This document shows positions 18,559-27,429 of a stretch of DNA of 64,000 bases, in pieces. How positions within the stretch are numbered: position 1 is the first letter of the stretch; every line of letters begins with the position of its first letter. Source of the stretch: Marmoricola sp. (GTDB taxonomy: Bacteria; Actinomycetota; Actinomycetes; Propionibacteriales; Nocardioidaceae); contig JAOPYE010000038.1 in assembly GCA_025964775.1 (NCBI GenBank), positions 62,001 through 126,000 of the forward strand, given 5' to 3'. The notes below the pieces were generated by a model that was given only the letters and a program-made list of their open reading frames with translations, was not told the DNA's origin and made no database searches. The position numbers and the translations under genes are program-made.

Positions 18559-19779
18559 ATGACTGACACCTCAGCCACCCAGATCGCCCAGACCCTGGTG
18601 CTCCCGTACCTGAACCACGCGGTACGGATGTACGAGCAGAAGTACGCCTCGCGCGGTGACATCGACGCCGCGATGCAGTTCGGGTGCGGCTACCCGCGCG
18701 GTCCGCTCACCACGCTCGACGAGCTCGGCCTCGGCGTCGTCCGCGACCAGCTCGCCGCCCGTTTCGCCGAGACCGGGGACAACCTGCACAAGCCTGCCGA
18801 CCTGCTCGAGGCCCTCGTCGCCGAAGGTCGTACCGGCAAGGGGTCCGGTCGTGGCTTCTACACCTACGCCGACGGCGAGGTGGCCGTCGACGACGAGACC
18901 CCGTCCGCCCATGACAAGCCCGAGCTGCAGCACACCATCGCCTCGGTCGGCGTGGTCGGCACCGGCACGATGGCCGCGGGCATCATCCAGGTCTTCGCGC
19001 AGAGCGGCTACGACGTCGTGTTCGTCGGTCGTGGCGACGACAAGGTCGCCGGCGTCATCGCCGGGATCACCAAGGCGCTCGACAAGTCGATCGAGCGGGG
19101 CAAGCTCGACGAGGGCGGCAAGTCGGCGGTCCTCGACCGGCTGATCGGCTCGACCGAGCGCGAGGCGCTCGGCGACGTCGACATCGTGGTCGAGGCGATC
19201 GCCGAGGACCTCGACCTGAAGCTCCAGCTGTTCCGCGACCTCGACCGGATCTGCAAGCCGGGCGCGATCCTGGCCACCACCACATCCTCGCTGCCGATCA
19301 CGCAGCTCGCCGATGCGACCACCCGTCCCGAGTCGGTCATCGGCATGCACTTCTTCAACCCTGCTCCGGTGATGAAGCTGGTCGAGGTCGTCACCACCGC
19401 GCTCACCGGCGAGGACGTGGACGAGACCACCAGGACACTGTGCTCGAGCGTCGGCAAGGTGGCGGTGTCGTGCTCGGACCGCTCCGGCTTCATCGTCAAC
19501 GCGCTGCTCTTCCCGTACCTCAACGACGCCTGCACGCTCGCGGAATCTGGCGTCGACCTGACCGTGATCGACGACGCGATCAAGGCCGAGGCCGGCTTCC
19601 CGATGGGCCCGTTCCAGCTCCTCGACGTGGTCGGCAACGACGTCTCGCTGGCGATCCAGCAGGAGCTCTTCGCCGAGTTCAAGGAGCCGGGCTTCGCCCC
19701 CGCCGCCTCGCTGGAGAAGGTCGTCGCGGACGGTCACCTCGGTCGGAAGACCAAGAAGGGCTTCCACGACTACAGCTGA
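18559..19779 (+). CDS. 3-hydroxyacyl-CoA (3-hydroxybutyryl-CoA) dehydrogenase, C-N-C domain order
   Basis: An NAD(P)-dependent dehydrogenase interconverting acetoacetyl-CoA and 3-hydroxybutyryl-CoA. The 406-residue chain starts with a domain like the C-terminal half of the family (about 1-115, ending GRGFYTY), then the Rossmann domain (about 130-310, GTGTMAAGI nucleotide loop, catalytic His in GMHFFNPAPVMKLVE) and then a second C-terminal domain (about 315-406, GFPMGPFQLLDVVG ... KKGFHDYS). Ordinary single-module enzymes have about 285 residues and lack the front domain. It supplies the precursor of crotonyl-CoA for Ccr. Confidence 0.9.
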   Translation: MTDTSATQIAQTLVLPYLNHAVRMYEQKYASRGDIDAAMQFGCGYPRGPLTTLDELGLGVVRDQLAARFAETGDNLHKPADLLEALVAEGRTGKGSGRGFYTYADGEVAVDDETPSAHDKPELQHTIASVGVVGTGTMAAGIIQVFAQSGYDVVFVGRGDDKVAGVIAGITKALDKSIERGKLDEGGKSAVLDRLIGSTEREALGDVDIVVEAIAEDLDLKLQLFRDLDRICKPGAILATTTSSLPITQLADATTRPESVIGMHFFNPAPVMKLVEVVTTALTGEDVDETTRTLCSSVGKVAVSCSDRSGFIVNALLFPYLNDACTLAESGVDLTVIDDAIKAEAGFPMGPFQLLDVVGNDVSLAIQQELFAEFKEPGFAPAASLEKVVADGHLGRKTKKGFHDYS

Positions 19780-19830
19780 GCCCGAAAGATCCGAGCCCGA
19801 CTCCCGGCCCTCCCGCCGGGTGCGCTCACC

Positions 19831-19863
19831 CGAGGCCGCCGTCCCGTCGGGACGGCGGCCTCG
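19831..19863. terminator. 15-bp stem terminator
   Basis: CGAGGCCGCCGTCCC and its exact inverse are separated by a 3-nt GTC loop. There is no T-run, as usual in very GC-rich genomes. It lies 51 nt after the dehydrogenase stop and would separate that gene from the downstream hydrolase. Confidence 0.7.
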
Positions 19864-19885
19864 TCGCGTCTGGCACGCTGTGCAT

Positions 19886-20695
19886 GTGAACGACGTCCCC
19901 GGGCTCAACATCACCCAGTACGGCGAGGACGGGACCCGGGTGGTCTTCCTGCACGGCCTCTTCGGCCAGGGCCGGAACTGGACCGGGATCGCCAAGGCGC
20001 TGGCACCCCACCATCGCGTGCTGCTGATCGACCTGCCCGACCACGGCAGGTCGGCCTGGACCGAGCACTTCGACCTGCTCACGGTCGCTGACCTGATCGC
20101 CGATGTCTTCGACGCCGGTGATCCTCCGGCACTGGTGGGGCACTCGCTGGGCGGCAAGGTAGCGATGGTCCTGGCCCTGCGTCGTCCCGAGCTCGTCGAA
20201 CGCCTCTGCGTGGTGGACATCGCTCCCGTTGCGTACGAGCGCGCCAGCGAGTTCGCCGGCTACATCGAGGCCATGTGCGGTCTCGATCTCGAGACGCTCT
20301 CCCAACGAGCCGATGCTGAGGCCGCCCTCGCCGGCGCGGTCGGGAACCCGGCGGTGCGGTCGTTCCTGTTGCAGAACCTGCGTCGCGACACCCGTCCCGA
20401 CGGCAGCAGCGGCTGGTACTGGCAAGCGAACCTGGCCGGGCTCGGCCGGGACCTTCCGGCGATCACCTCGTGGCCCGCCGACCGGCTGGGCGCCGCCTCG
20501 TATCCCGGGCCCGTCCTGTGGATGTCCGGTGCGAACTCCGACTACGTCACGCCTGAGCACGCGCCGGCCATGGACAGGCTGTTCCCGCACAACCGCCGGG
20601 TCACGATCAAGAACGCCGGGCACTGGCTGCACTCCGAGCAGCCCGAGGTCTTCCTCGAGGTGCTGGAGCGCTTCCTGGAGGCTCCGCGGACCTAG
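19886..20695 (+). CDS. Alpha/beta hydrolase
   Basis: A 269-residue alpha/beta-fold hydrolase. The oxyanion strand HGLFGQGRNW, the nucleophile elbow GHSLGGK (Ser nucleophile), a late Asp in SGANSDYV and the final His in NAGHWLHSEQ give a complete catalytic triad. It resembles esterases of the YbfF/BphD type; the substrate is not predictable. The start is assigned to the GTG at 19886; a GTG two codons earlier is also possible. The gene ends overlapping the convergent coiled-coil gene by 4 bp. Confidence 0.85.
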   Translation: MNDVPGLNITQYGEDGTRVVFLHGLFGQGRNWTGIAKALAPHHRVLLIDLPDHGRSAWTEHFDLLTVADLIADVFDAGDPPALVGHSLGGKVAMVLALRRPELVERLCVVDIAPVAYERASEFAGYIEAMCGLDLETLSQRADAEAALAGAVGNPAVRSFLLQNLRRDTRPDGSSGWYWQANLAGLGRDLPAITSWPADRLGAASYPGPVLWMSGANSDYVTPEHAPAMDRLFPHNRRVTIKNAGHWLHSEQPEVFLEVLERFLEAPRT

Positions 20696-22203
20696 GCGTC
20701 CGGAGCGGTCAACGGGGCCTTGTCCTCCTCGTCGCTGCCGAAGCCGGCGACGACGTCCTTGAGGGCTCCGAGCTGCGCGACGATCGCGTCACGTCGCTTC
20801 GAGACCCGGTTGACCTCGGCCTTGATGGTGGCCAGCTCGCGCTCGGCGTCCGCGTGTCCGCTGCTGCGCAGGCTCTCGGCCTCCTTCTTGGCGGAGTTGA
20901 CCAGCTGCTCGGCCTCACGGCGTGCCTTGGACAGCAGGGCCTCGGCGTCGGAGGTCGTCTGGTCGCGGTGCAGGTTCGCCGCGGAGGTGGCTTCGCGGGC
21001 CCTGTCCTCGGCAGCGTTCGCCCGTGCCTCGGCCTCGGAGACGAGTCGCTGGGTCTCGGCCGTCGCGCTGGAGTGGTGCTCGGCAGCCTCACGTGCCAGT
21101 CGCTCCCGCTCGACGGCGAGGGTCCGGCGCGCCTCGGTGACCTCGCGGTCCACGGCCGCACGCTGCTGCTCGACATCGCGGATGGCGCTGGTGCGCTGCG
21201 CATCGGTCTCGGTCTCGGCACTCAGCCGGATCTGGGCGGCCTCCCGGGTCGCCGCGGCGATCAGGTCCTCCGCGTCGGCCTTCGTACGGCCTCGCTCCGC
21301 CTCGAGCTCGTTGAGCGTGCGGGTGCGCTGGTCGTCGATCTGGCCGAGCTGCACGACGCGCATGTCGTCGGCGTCGCTCTCGGCCCTGGCCCGGATCGCG
21401 GTGGCATCGCGTTCGGCCTGGGCCAGGATCTGGGCGGCCTTGTCGTTCGCCTCGGCGACGACGTCCTGGGACTGTTCCTCGGCGAGCCGCAGCATCTCGC
21501 TCGCGCGCCCGCCCAGCCCGGCGTACGACGGGGTCTCGATCTCGGTGGCCTTCTCGCGCAGCTGGTTGTTCTCGCTCGCGAGCGCCCGGAGCTTCTCCTG
21601 GGCCTCACCGAGGCTGGCGAGCAGGCCAGCCCTCTCGGCAGCCGCGGTGCGCAGGTGCTGGTCGACGGCGTCCTTGTCGTAGCCGCCGCGTCGTACGAGC
21701 GGGAGGGCCGCCGTCGTGCTCGCAGCTGCCCTCGGTGCCACCGCCGGAGGCACCGCCGACCGCGGTGCGGCCGTCTCGGCCACGTGGGTCGGCGCCGCCG
21801 TCACCGGAGCGGGCGCAGGCGGGGTGACGACCTGGGGTACCGGCACCGGTGCCGGGGCGGCGGCGACCGCGGGCGCCGATGGGGTCGCTGCCTTCGCGGC
21901 AGGGGCTGGAGGCGCGGGCGGGCTCACGGGTGCGCTCGCCGGCTTCGAGGCCGGGGGAACCGAGGCCGCGGGACGAGGCGCGGGCGGCGGAGGAACCACC
22001 GACGCCGGCGGGATCGCCGGACCGGCCGAGGCATGCTTCGCGGCACGTTCCGCGGCGTCTTCGGCGTCCGCGGTCTCGGCGGCGATCTGCCCGGCCGTCT
22101 TGGGCGGGGCCGGAGCCAGGTCGTCGACCACGCGCGGGATCACCTGGGTCGGTTCGTCCGCCGTGGCGTCATCGAAGATGGACAGGCCGCGGTCTTCAGT
22201 CAT
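20692..22203 (-). CDS. DivIVA-like coiled-coil protein with Pro/Ala-rich N-terminus
   Basis: A 503-residue protein. Residues 1-165 are a low-complexity Pro/Ala/Val linker; about 168-180 contain RRGGYDKDAVDQHL, the short DivIVA-type motif common in actinobacterial polar-growth and septum proteins; the rest is a long, nearly uninterrupted coiled coil (heptads rich in Ala, Glu, Arg). The layout resembles Streptomyces Scy/FilP-type cytoskeletal proteins and Wag31 relatives. It probably acts in cell-pole or envelope organisation, but the exact family is not certain. It overlaps the convergent hydrolase gene at its 3' end. Confidence 0.75.
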   Translation of the reverse strand: MTEDRGLSIFDDATADEPTQVIPRVVDDLAPAPPKTAGQIAAETADAEDAAERAAKHASAGPAIPPASVVPPPPAPRPAASVPPASKPASAPVSPPAPPAPAAKAATPSAPAVAAAPAPVPVPQVVTPPAPAPVTAAPTHVAETAAPRSAVPPAVAPRAAASTTAALPLVRRGGYDKDAVDQHLRTAAAERAGLLASLGEAQEKLRALASENNQLREKATEIETPSYAGLGGRASEMLRLAEEQSQDVVAEANDKAAQILAQAERDATAIRARAESDADDMRVVQLGQIDDQRTRTLNELEAERGRTKADAEDLIAAATREAAQIRLSAETETDAQRTSAIRDVEQQRAAVDREVTEARRTLAVERERLAREAAEHHSSATAETQRLVSEAEARANAAEDRAREATSAANLHRDQTTSDAEALLSKARREAEQLVNSAKKEAESLRSSGHADAERELATIKAEVNRVSKRRDAIVAQLGALKDVVAGFGSDEEDKAPLTAPDA

Positions 22204-22298
22204 GGTTCCCTCGCAGTTGGCATCGTGTGTCCCCTCGAAGGCTCAGTGTGTCCGATGCAGCGGCCTAATCCCAAGCCGTGCTCGGGGGTTGAGTGCCG

Positions 22299-22340
22299 AC
22301 GGGGCCGAATTCCCCGCTGGTGCAGGAAATTCGGCCCCGT
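22299..22340. terminator. 13-bp stem between ccr and the coiled-coil gene
   Basis: ACGGGGCCGAATT (22299-22311) is inverted at 22328-22340 around a 16-nt loop. It follows the ccr stop on the minus strand and would end ccr transcription before the coiled-coil gene. Confidence 0.7.
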
Positions 22341-22380
22341 GCGGAGCGGTCGGACGCCGGCCAGAAGGCGGTGGACCCGG

Positions 22381-23718
22381 TCAGACGCCGCGGAACGCGT
22401 TGATCTTGGTGAGGTGCTCGGCGCGCAGTTCCTCGTTCCGTACGCCGAGTCCTTCCTCGGGGGAGAGGCACAGCACGCCGACCTTGCCCTGGTGGGCGTT
22501 CTTGTGGACGTCCATCGCGGCCTGGCCGACCTCGTCGAGGGAGTAGGTGCGCGAGAGCGTCGGGTGGATCATGCCCTTGGCGATCAGGCGGTTGGCCTCC
22601 CACGACTCGCGGTAGTTCGCGAAGTGCGAGGAGATGATCCTCTTGAGGTTCATCCACAGGTAGCGGTTGTCGTACTCGTGCATGTAGCCCGAGGTGGACG
22701 CACAGGTGGTGATGACGCCGCCCTTGCGGGTCACGAACACCGAGGCGCCGAAGGTTTCGCGGCCGGGGTGCTCGAAGACGATGTCGATGTCCTCACCGCC
22801 GGTGAGCTCGCGGATCTTGGCGCCGAAGCGCTTCCACTCGCGGGGGTCCTGGGTGTGCTCGTCCTTCCAGAACTTGTAGCCCTCCTCGGAGCGGTTGATG
22901 ATCAGCTCGGCGCCCATGCTGCGCGCGATCGCGGCCTTCTCCTCGTTGGACACGACGCAGATCGGGATCGCGCCGCCGTTGAGGGCGTACTGGGTGGCGA
23001 AGCCGCCGAGGCCGCCCGAGGCACCCCAGATCAGGACGTTGTCGCCCTGCTTCATGTCGCCACCGTTCTTGCTGACCAACTGGCGGTAGGCGGTCGAGTT
23101 CACCAGTCCGGGCGAGGCAGCCTCTTCCCAGGTGAGGTGGCCCGGCTTGGGCATCAGCTGGTTCGACTTGACCAGGGCGATGTGGGCCAGGCCGCCGAAG
23201 TTGGTCTCGAAGCCCCAGATCCGCTGCTCGGGGTCGAGCATCGTGTCGTTGTGCCCGTCCGAGGACTCCAGCTCGACCGAGAGGCAGTGGGCGACGACCT
23301 CGTCGCCGGGCTTCCACGAGTGCACGCCCAGTCCGGTCTTGAGCACGACGCCGGCGAGGTCGGAGCCGACCACGTGGTACGGCAGGTCGTGGCGCTTCGA
23401 CAGCGGCGACATCCGGCCGTAGCGCTCGAGGAACCCGAAGGTGGAGACCGGCTCGAAGATCGAGGTCCACACGGTGTTGTAGTTGATCGCCGAGGCCATC
23501 ACGGCGACCAGGGCCTCGCCCGGGCCGAGCTCAGGCAGCGCGACGTCCTCGACGTGCAGGGACTTGCGTGGGTCCTTGTCCCGGCTCTCCATGCCCTCGA
23601 ACATGCCTGCTTCGTCCTTGTGGACCGTCGTGGCCCGGTAGGACTCGGGGAGCGCGAGGTTGGCGAAGTCGTCGCTGCTGGTGTCGCCGGCGAGGATCGC
23701 GTCGAGGATCTGCTGCAC
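22381..23718 (-). CDS. ccr: Crotonyl-CoA carboxylase/reductase
   Basis: The key enzyme of the ethylmalonyl-CoA pathway: it reductively carboxylates crotonyl-CoA to ethylmalonyl-CoA with NADPH and CO2. The 445-residue protein is a medium-chain dehydrogenase/reductase without catalytic zinc, with the Ccr-specific N-terminus (SYRATTVHKDEAGMFEGM), the NADPH-binding IWGASGGLGGFATQ loop and conserved FEHPGRETFG. The start is GTG preceded by AGGAG. It is oriented away from the epimerase-thiolase block, and a TACC/AGTT palindrome lies 53 nt upstream. Confidence 0.96.
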   Translation of the reverse strand: MQQILDAILAGDTSSDDFANLALPESYRATTVHKDEAGMFEGMESRDKDPRKSLHVEDVALPELGPGEALVAVMASAINYNTVWTSIFEPVSTFGFLERYGRMSPLSKRHDLPYHVVGSDLAGVVLKTGLGVHSWKPGDEVVAHCLSVELESSDGHNDTMLDPEQRIWGFETNFGGLAHIALVKSNQLMPKPGHLTWEEAASPGLVNSTAYRQLVSKNGGDMKQGDNVLIWGASGGLGGFATQYALNGGAIPICVVSNEEKAAIARSMGAELIINRSEEGYKFWKDEHTQDPREWKRFGAKIRELTGGEDIDIVFEHPGRETFGASVFVTRKGGVITTCASTSGYMHEYDNRYLWMNLKRIISSHFANYRESWEANRLIAKGMIHPTLSRTYSLDEVGQAAMDVHKNAHQGKVGVLCLSPEEGLGVRNEELRAEHLTKINAFRGV

Positions 23719-23771
23719 GTCAAGACTCCTGGATCAGGTGGGTGGATCGATGCGGATACGCGCGAGCATGT

Positions 23772-23783
23772 TACCCGCGAGTT
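23772..23783. promoter_or_regulatory. Imperfect TACYNNNNRGTA site upstream of ccr
   Basis: TACCCGCGAGTT within TTACCCGCGAGTTAA matches the shared palindrome except for the last base. It lies between the ccr start and the epimerase stop, both genes reading leftward. Confidence 0.4.
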
Positions 23784-23814
23784 AACCCCAGTAGCGCCTG
23801 CTGTGCCGGACGTC

Positions 23815-24279
23815 TCAGTGGGCGTCCGAAGCGGGCTCGACGAGCTCGACGAGGACTCCGCCGGCGTCCTTGGGGTGGATGAAGTTGATCCTGCTGTTCG
23901 CGGTGCCGCGCTTCGGGGCGTCGTACAGCAGTCGCATGCCCCGCTCGCGCAGGATCGCTGAGACCTTGTCGACGTCGGTGACCCGGTAGGCGAGCTGCTG
24001 CAGCCCGGGGCCGGAACGCTCGAGGAACTTGGCGATCGTCGACTCGTCGTTCAGCGGCGCGAGGAGCTGGATGCGCTGGGTGGTCGTGTCACCGCCGGTC
24101 CCGTTGATCTGCATCATCGCTTCCTCGACCCGCTGCTCCTCGTTGACCTCGCGGTGGGCGACGGTCATCCCGAAGACGCCGGTGTACAGCTCGATCGCGG
24201 CGTCCAGGTCTGGAACCGCCACCCCGACGTGGTCGATGCAGACGAACAGGTCTTCGGGGAGATCAAGGGGAGTGCTCAT
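23815..24279 (-). CDS. mce: Methylmalonyl-CoA (ethylmalonyl-CoA) epimerase
   Basis: A vicinal-oxygen-chelate enzyme that interconverts the epimers of methylmalonyl-CoA and, in this pathway, ethylmalonyl-CoA, feeding Ecm. The 154-residue protein shows both beta-alpha-beta-beta-beta modules with metal ligands in CIDHVGVAVPDL (His), QQLAYRV (the usual second ligand His is replaced by Gln, as in other epimerases) and VLVELVEP (Glu). The ATG at 24279 is preferred; an upstream in-frame start would add an unconserved 12-residue tail. Confidence 0.92.
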   Translation of the reverse strand: MSTPLDLPEDLFVCIDHVGVAVPDLDAAIELYTGVFGMTVAHREVNEEQRVEEAMMQINGTGGDTTTQRIQLLAPLNDESTIAKFLERSGPGLQQLAYRVTDVDKVSAILRERGMRLLYDAPKRGTANSRINFIHPKDAGGVLVELVEPASDAH

Positions 24280-24378
24280 GGGTCCATCCTCGACCACCCG
24301 GTCGGGCTGCCTCAACCTGATCGGTCCCGGTGTGACGTCAACGACACCGACCGCAGCACGAGACCCCTCCCGCTGACG

Positions 24379-24394
24379 ACTACCGATGGGTAGT
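24379..24394. promoter_or_regulatory. TACYNNNNRGTA palindrome upstream of the thiolase operon
   Basis: ACTACC-GATG-GGTAGT is a perfect palindrome apart from its 4-nt centre, ending 38 nt before the thiolase ATG. Its core TACCGATGGGTA fits the site seen before ecm and the hydroxyacyl-CoA dehydrogenase gene. Confidence 0.55.
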
Positions 24395-24432
24395 GTCGGA
24401 GCGACCCATTTGTTCTTTCCAGGAGGACCCCC

Positions 24433-25623
24433 ATGTCCGGAAATGTCATCGTCGCCGGAGCGCGTACGCCGATCGGTCGCCTACTGGGCGGCCTGAAGTC
24501 CCTGTCGGCGGCAGATCTCGGTGGCGTCGCCATCAAGGGCGCGCTCGAGAAGGCCGGCGTGGCTCCCGAGCAGGTCGACTACCTGATCATGGGCCAGGTC
24601 ATCCTGGCCGGTGCCGGTCAGAACCCGGCGCGCGCGGCCGGCCTCGCCGGTGGCCTGCCTGCCGGGATCCCCTCGATCACGATCAACAAGGTCTGCCTCT
24701 CCGGCCTGAACGCGATCGCCACGGCCGACCAGCTGATCCGCGCCGGTGAGCACGAGATCATCGTGGCCGGCGGCATGGAGTCGATGACCAACGCCCCGCA
24801 CCTGCTGCCGAAGTCGCGCGAGGGCTTCAAGTTCGGCGACACCAGCCTGGTCGACTCGATGGCCTACGACGCCCTGTACGACCAGGCGACCCAGCAGGCC
24901 ATGGGCGGACTGACCGAGCAGATCAACGCCGAGGGCGTGAAGCTGACCCGCCTCGAGCAGGACGAGTTCGCCGCCGCCTCGCACCAGAAGGCCGCAGCGG
25001 CCTGGAAGAACGGCCTCTTCGACGACGAGGTCGTCCCGGTCTCGATCCCGCAGCGCAAGGGTGACCCGATCGTCGTCACTTCCGACGAGGGCGTCCGCGG
25101 GGACACCACGGCAGAGTCGCTCGGCAAGCTGCCGGCCGCGTTCGCCAAGGACGGCACCATCACCGCCGGCTCCGCCTCGCAGATCTCCGACGGTGCCTGC
25201 GCCGTGGTCGTGATGAGCAAGGCCAAGGCCGAGGAGCTGGGCCTGGAATGGCTCTGCGAGATCGGTGCGCACGGCATGGTCGCCGGCCCGGACTCCAGCC
25301 TGCAGCTGCAGCCCGCCAACGCGACGGCGCTGGCGTGCGAGAAGGAGGGCATCTCGCCCTCCGACCTGGACCTCATCGAGTTCAACGAGGCCTTCGCCGC
25401 CGTCGGCATCGAGTCGGCCCGCAAGCTCAACCTCGACGAGTCGAAGATCAACGTCAACGGCGGCGCGATCGCCCTGGGTCACCCGGTGGGCATGTCCGGC
25501 GCCCGCGTCGTGCTGACGCTGGCCCTCGAGCTCAAGCGTCGCGGCGGCGGTGTCGGGGCTGCTGCGCTGTGCGGCGGCGGCGGCCAGGGTGACGCCCTGA
25601 TCGTCCACGTTCCGAAGTCGTAA
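24433..25623 (+). CDS. Acetyl-CoA acetyltransferase (thiolase)
   Basis: It condenses two acetyl-CoA to acetoacetyl-CoA, the entry to the ethylmalonyl-CoA pathway, or runs in reverse in fatty-acid breakdown. The 396-residue protein has the nucleophile Cys88 in [13 protein letters not shown], the base His in [12 protein letters not shown] and the second Cys in [17 protein letters not shown] precedes the ATG. The meaB gene follows 17 nt after the stop, so thiolase, MeaB and the VOC gene form one operon. Confidence 0.94.
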   Translation: MSGNVIVAGARTPIGRLLGGLKSLSAADLGGVAIKGALEKAGVAPEQVDYLIMGQVILAGAGQNPARAAGLAGGLPAGIPSITINKVCLSGLNAIATADQLIRAGEHEIIVAGGMESMTNAPHLLPKSREGFKFGDTSLVDSMAYDALYDQATQQAMGGLTEQINAEGVKLTRLEQDEFAAASHQKAAAAWKNGLFDDEVVPVSIPQRKGDPIVVTSDEGVRGDTTAESLGKLPAAFAKDGTITAGSASQISDGACAVVVMSKAKAEELGLEWLCEIGAHGMVAGPDSSLQLQPANATALACEKEGISPSDLDLIEFNEAFAAVGIESARKLNLDESKINVNGGAIALGHPVGMSGARVVLTLALELKRRGGGVGAAALCGGGGQGDALIVHVPKS

Positions 25624-25640
25624 CAGAGCCGGAAGGCTTG

Positions 25641-26609
25641 ATGTCGCGTAGATCCACTGCGGACGTCCCCGGACTGGTCGAGAAGGCCAGGTCCGGGGAC
25701 GCTCGTTCTGTCGCCCGGCTGATCTCGCTGGTCGAGGACGCCTCGCCGTTGCTGCGCGAGGTGATGGCCGGGCTCGCCCCCCTTGCCGGTCATGCCCACA
25801 TCGTCGGGATCACGGGTTCGCCGGGCGTCGGGAAGTCGACCTCGACCAGTGCGCTGGTCGGTGCCCTGCGAGCGCAGGGCAAGCGGGTCGGCGTACTCGC
25901 GGTCGACCCGTCCTCGCCGTTCTCCGGAGGCGCGCTACTCGGAGACCGGATCCGGATGCAGGACCACGCCCTCGATCCTGACGTGTACATCCGCTCGATG
26001 GCCTCCCGCGGCCACCTCGGTGGGCTCTCCTGGGCGGCACCGCAGGCGCTACGGGTGCTGGACGCTGCCGGGTGCGACGTGATCCTGGTCGAGACCGTCG
26101 GGGTGGGGCAGAGCGAGGTCGAGATCGCCTCGATGGCCGACTCGACCCTGGTGCTGCTGGCCCCGGGCATGGGCGACGGCATCCAGGCGGCGAAGGCCGG
26201 CATCCTGGAGATCGGTGACCTCTACGTGATCAACAAGGCCGACCGCGACGGCGCCGACCAGGTACGACGGGAGCTCCGCTCGATGCTCGGCCTGGCGCAG
26301 CGACCCGCCGGCGCGTGGACCCCGGAGATCGTCAAGACCGTCGCGACGACCGGCGCAGGCGTCGACGAGGTGATCACGGCGCTCGATGCGCACCTGGCGT
26401 ACCTCAAAGCCTCGGGCGAGCTCGAACGGCGCCGGGTGCGGCGGGCCCGCGAGGAGATCGAGGCGATCGCCGTGACCTCCCTGCGCGAGCGGTGGGGCGA
26501 CGTCCATGCCCGCACCGAGCTCGACGTCCTGGCCGAACAGGTCGTCGCCGGCACCAACGATCCCTATGCCGCCGCGGACGAGCTGCTGGAGAGCTACACC
26601 GACCGCTGA
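25641..26609 (+). CDS. meaB: Methylmalonyl-CoA mutase-associated GTPase MeaB
   Basis: A G3E-type GTPase chaperone that gates loading of adenosylcobalamin and protects acyl-CoA mutases from inactivation. The 322-residue protein has Walker A GSPGVGKST at 59-67, the DPSSPFSGGALLGDRIRM switch region, Walker B-like ILVETVGVGQSE and the guanine-specific NKAD. The ATG at 25641 is chosen over a TTG one codon earlier. Its clients should be Ecm and the ICM-like mutase encoded on either side of it. Confidence 0.95.
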   Translation: MSRRSTADVPGLVEKARSGDARSVARLISLVEDASPLLREVMAGLAPLAGHAHIVGITGSPGVGKSTSTSALVGALRAQGKRVGVLAVDPSSPFSGGALLGDRIRMQDHALDPDVYIRSMASRGHLGGLSWAAPQALRVLDAAGCDVILVETVGVGQSEVEIASMADSTLVLLAPGMGDGIQAAKAGILEIGDLYVINKADRDGADQVRRELRSMLGLAQRPAGAWTPEIVKTVATTGAGVDEVITALDAHLAYLKASGELERRRVRRAREEIEAIAVTSLRERWGDVHARTELDVLAEQVVAGTNDPYAAADELLESYTDR

Positions 26610-26626
26610 ATGGTTGGATGGGCGCC

Positions 26627-27130
26627 ATGACGAACGTCGGGACCATCGCGACCGGACCGGTGACGCAGATCGCCTGGGTGACAGCCGACATCGATGCCAC
26701 CGAGAAGTACCTCAGTGCCGGCTTCGGGGCCGGCAACTGGACCCGGATGAACGACATCCACTTCGGGCCCGAGGACTGCACGCTGCGCGGCGAGCCGGCC
26801 GACTTCGTCATCCATGTCTCGATCGTCTATCTCGGGGACCTCCAGCTCGAGGTGATCCAGCCGGTGAGCGGCGCCTCGATCTACGCCGAGTTCCTGGCGT
26901 CGAACGGCCCGGGGCTGCACCATCTCTGCTTCGATGTCGAGGACATGGGTGCTGCGTTGGCCGGAGCTGCCGAGCTGGGCCTCCGCATCCACCAGGCCGG
27001 GAGCATGATGGGCGGCGCGATGGACTTCGCCTACGTCGACGGAACCTCCCACGGCGTGCCGTACATCGAGATCGCGCGCATCGGGCCGGACATGAAGGCG
27101 GTCTTCGACGCGATCCGCGCCGCGTCCTGA
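26627..27130 (+). CDS. VOC-family (glyoxalase-like) protein
   Basis: A 167-residue protein with two vicinal-oxygen-chelate modules: VTQIAWVTADIDATEKYLSAGFG at the N-terminus and GLHHLCFDVEDMGAAL in the middle, ending with the strand VPYIEIAR that would supply a metal-binding Glu. It is related to lactoylglutathione lyases and methylmalonyl-CoA epimerases. It starts 17 nt after the meaB stop and probably belongs to the same operon. An ATG three codons earlier is an alternative start. A role as a second acyl-CoA epimerase is possible but not shown. Confidence 0.8.
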   Translation: MTNVGTIATGPVTQIAWVTADIDATEKYLSAGFGAGNWTRMNDIHFGPEDCTLRGEPADFVIHVSIVYLGDLQLEVIQPVSGASIYAEFLASNGPGLHHLCFDVEDMGAALAGAAELGLRIHQAGSMMGGAMDFAYVDGTSHGVPYIEIARIGPDMKAVFDAIRAAS

Positions 27131-27242
27131 GCGCGCCTCCGGCGTTTGGCCGCCGGACCTTGGTACAAACGTGGATGACGTGTGTGCGCTCGGCCACGCG
27201 TCGATGCACGTGGCCTCGGCCGGATCAGGACAGGAGTGTTCG

Positions 27243-27416
27243 ATGGCGCTGAAGAAGGTCCTGCCCCTTCTGTTGGTGGTGTTCATCGGCTACTACATGT
27301 TCACCGACCCCAGCGGGCTGGCTCAGATGTCCAAGCACGGCGGAGCAGGCCTCTGGGTCGGGCTCACGAAGGTGTTCACGGCCACGATCAACTTCCTCAA
27401 CGCGATCGTGCATTGA
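27243..27416 (+). CDS. Small membrane protein
   Basis: A 57-residue protein with one membrane helix (about residues 4-20, KKVLPLLLVVFIGYYMF) and a hydrophobic C-terminal segment. GGAG lies upstream of the ATG. It is 13 nt before the PH-domain gene and is probably co-transcribed with it. I recognise no named family; similar small genes accompany PH-domain membrane proteins in Actinobacteria. Confidence 0.65.
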   Translation: MALKKVLPLLLVVFIGYYMFTDPSGLAQMSKHGGAGLWVGLTKVFTATINFLNAIVH

Positions 27417-27429
27417 GGCAGGGTCTTCC

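Noticed and set aside
20854-23961. A 1035-codon open frame on the plus strand
   Set aside because: It runs antisense to the coiled-coil gene and ccr, has Arg/Gly/Val-rich composition without domains, and mirrors codon positions of the real genes. It is a high-GC shadow.
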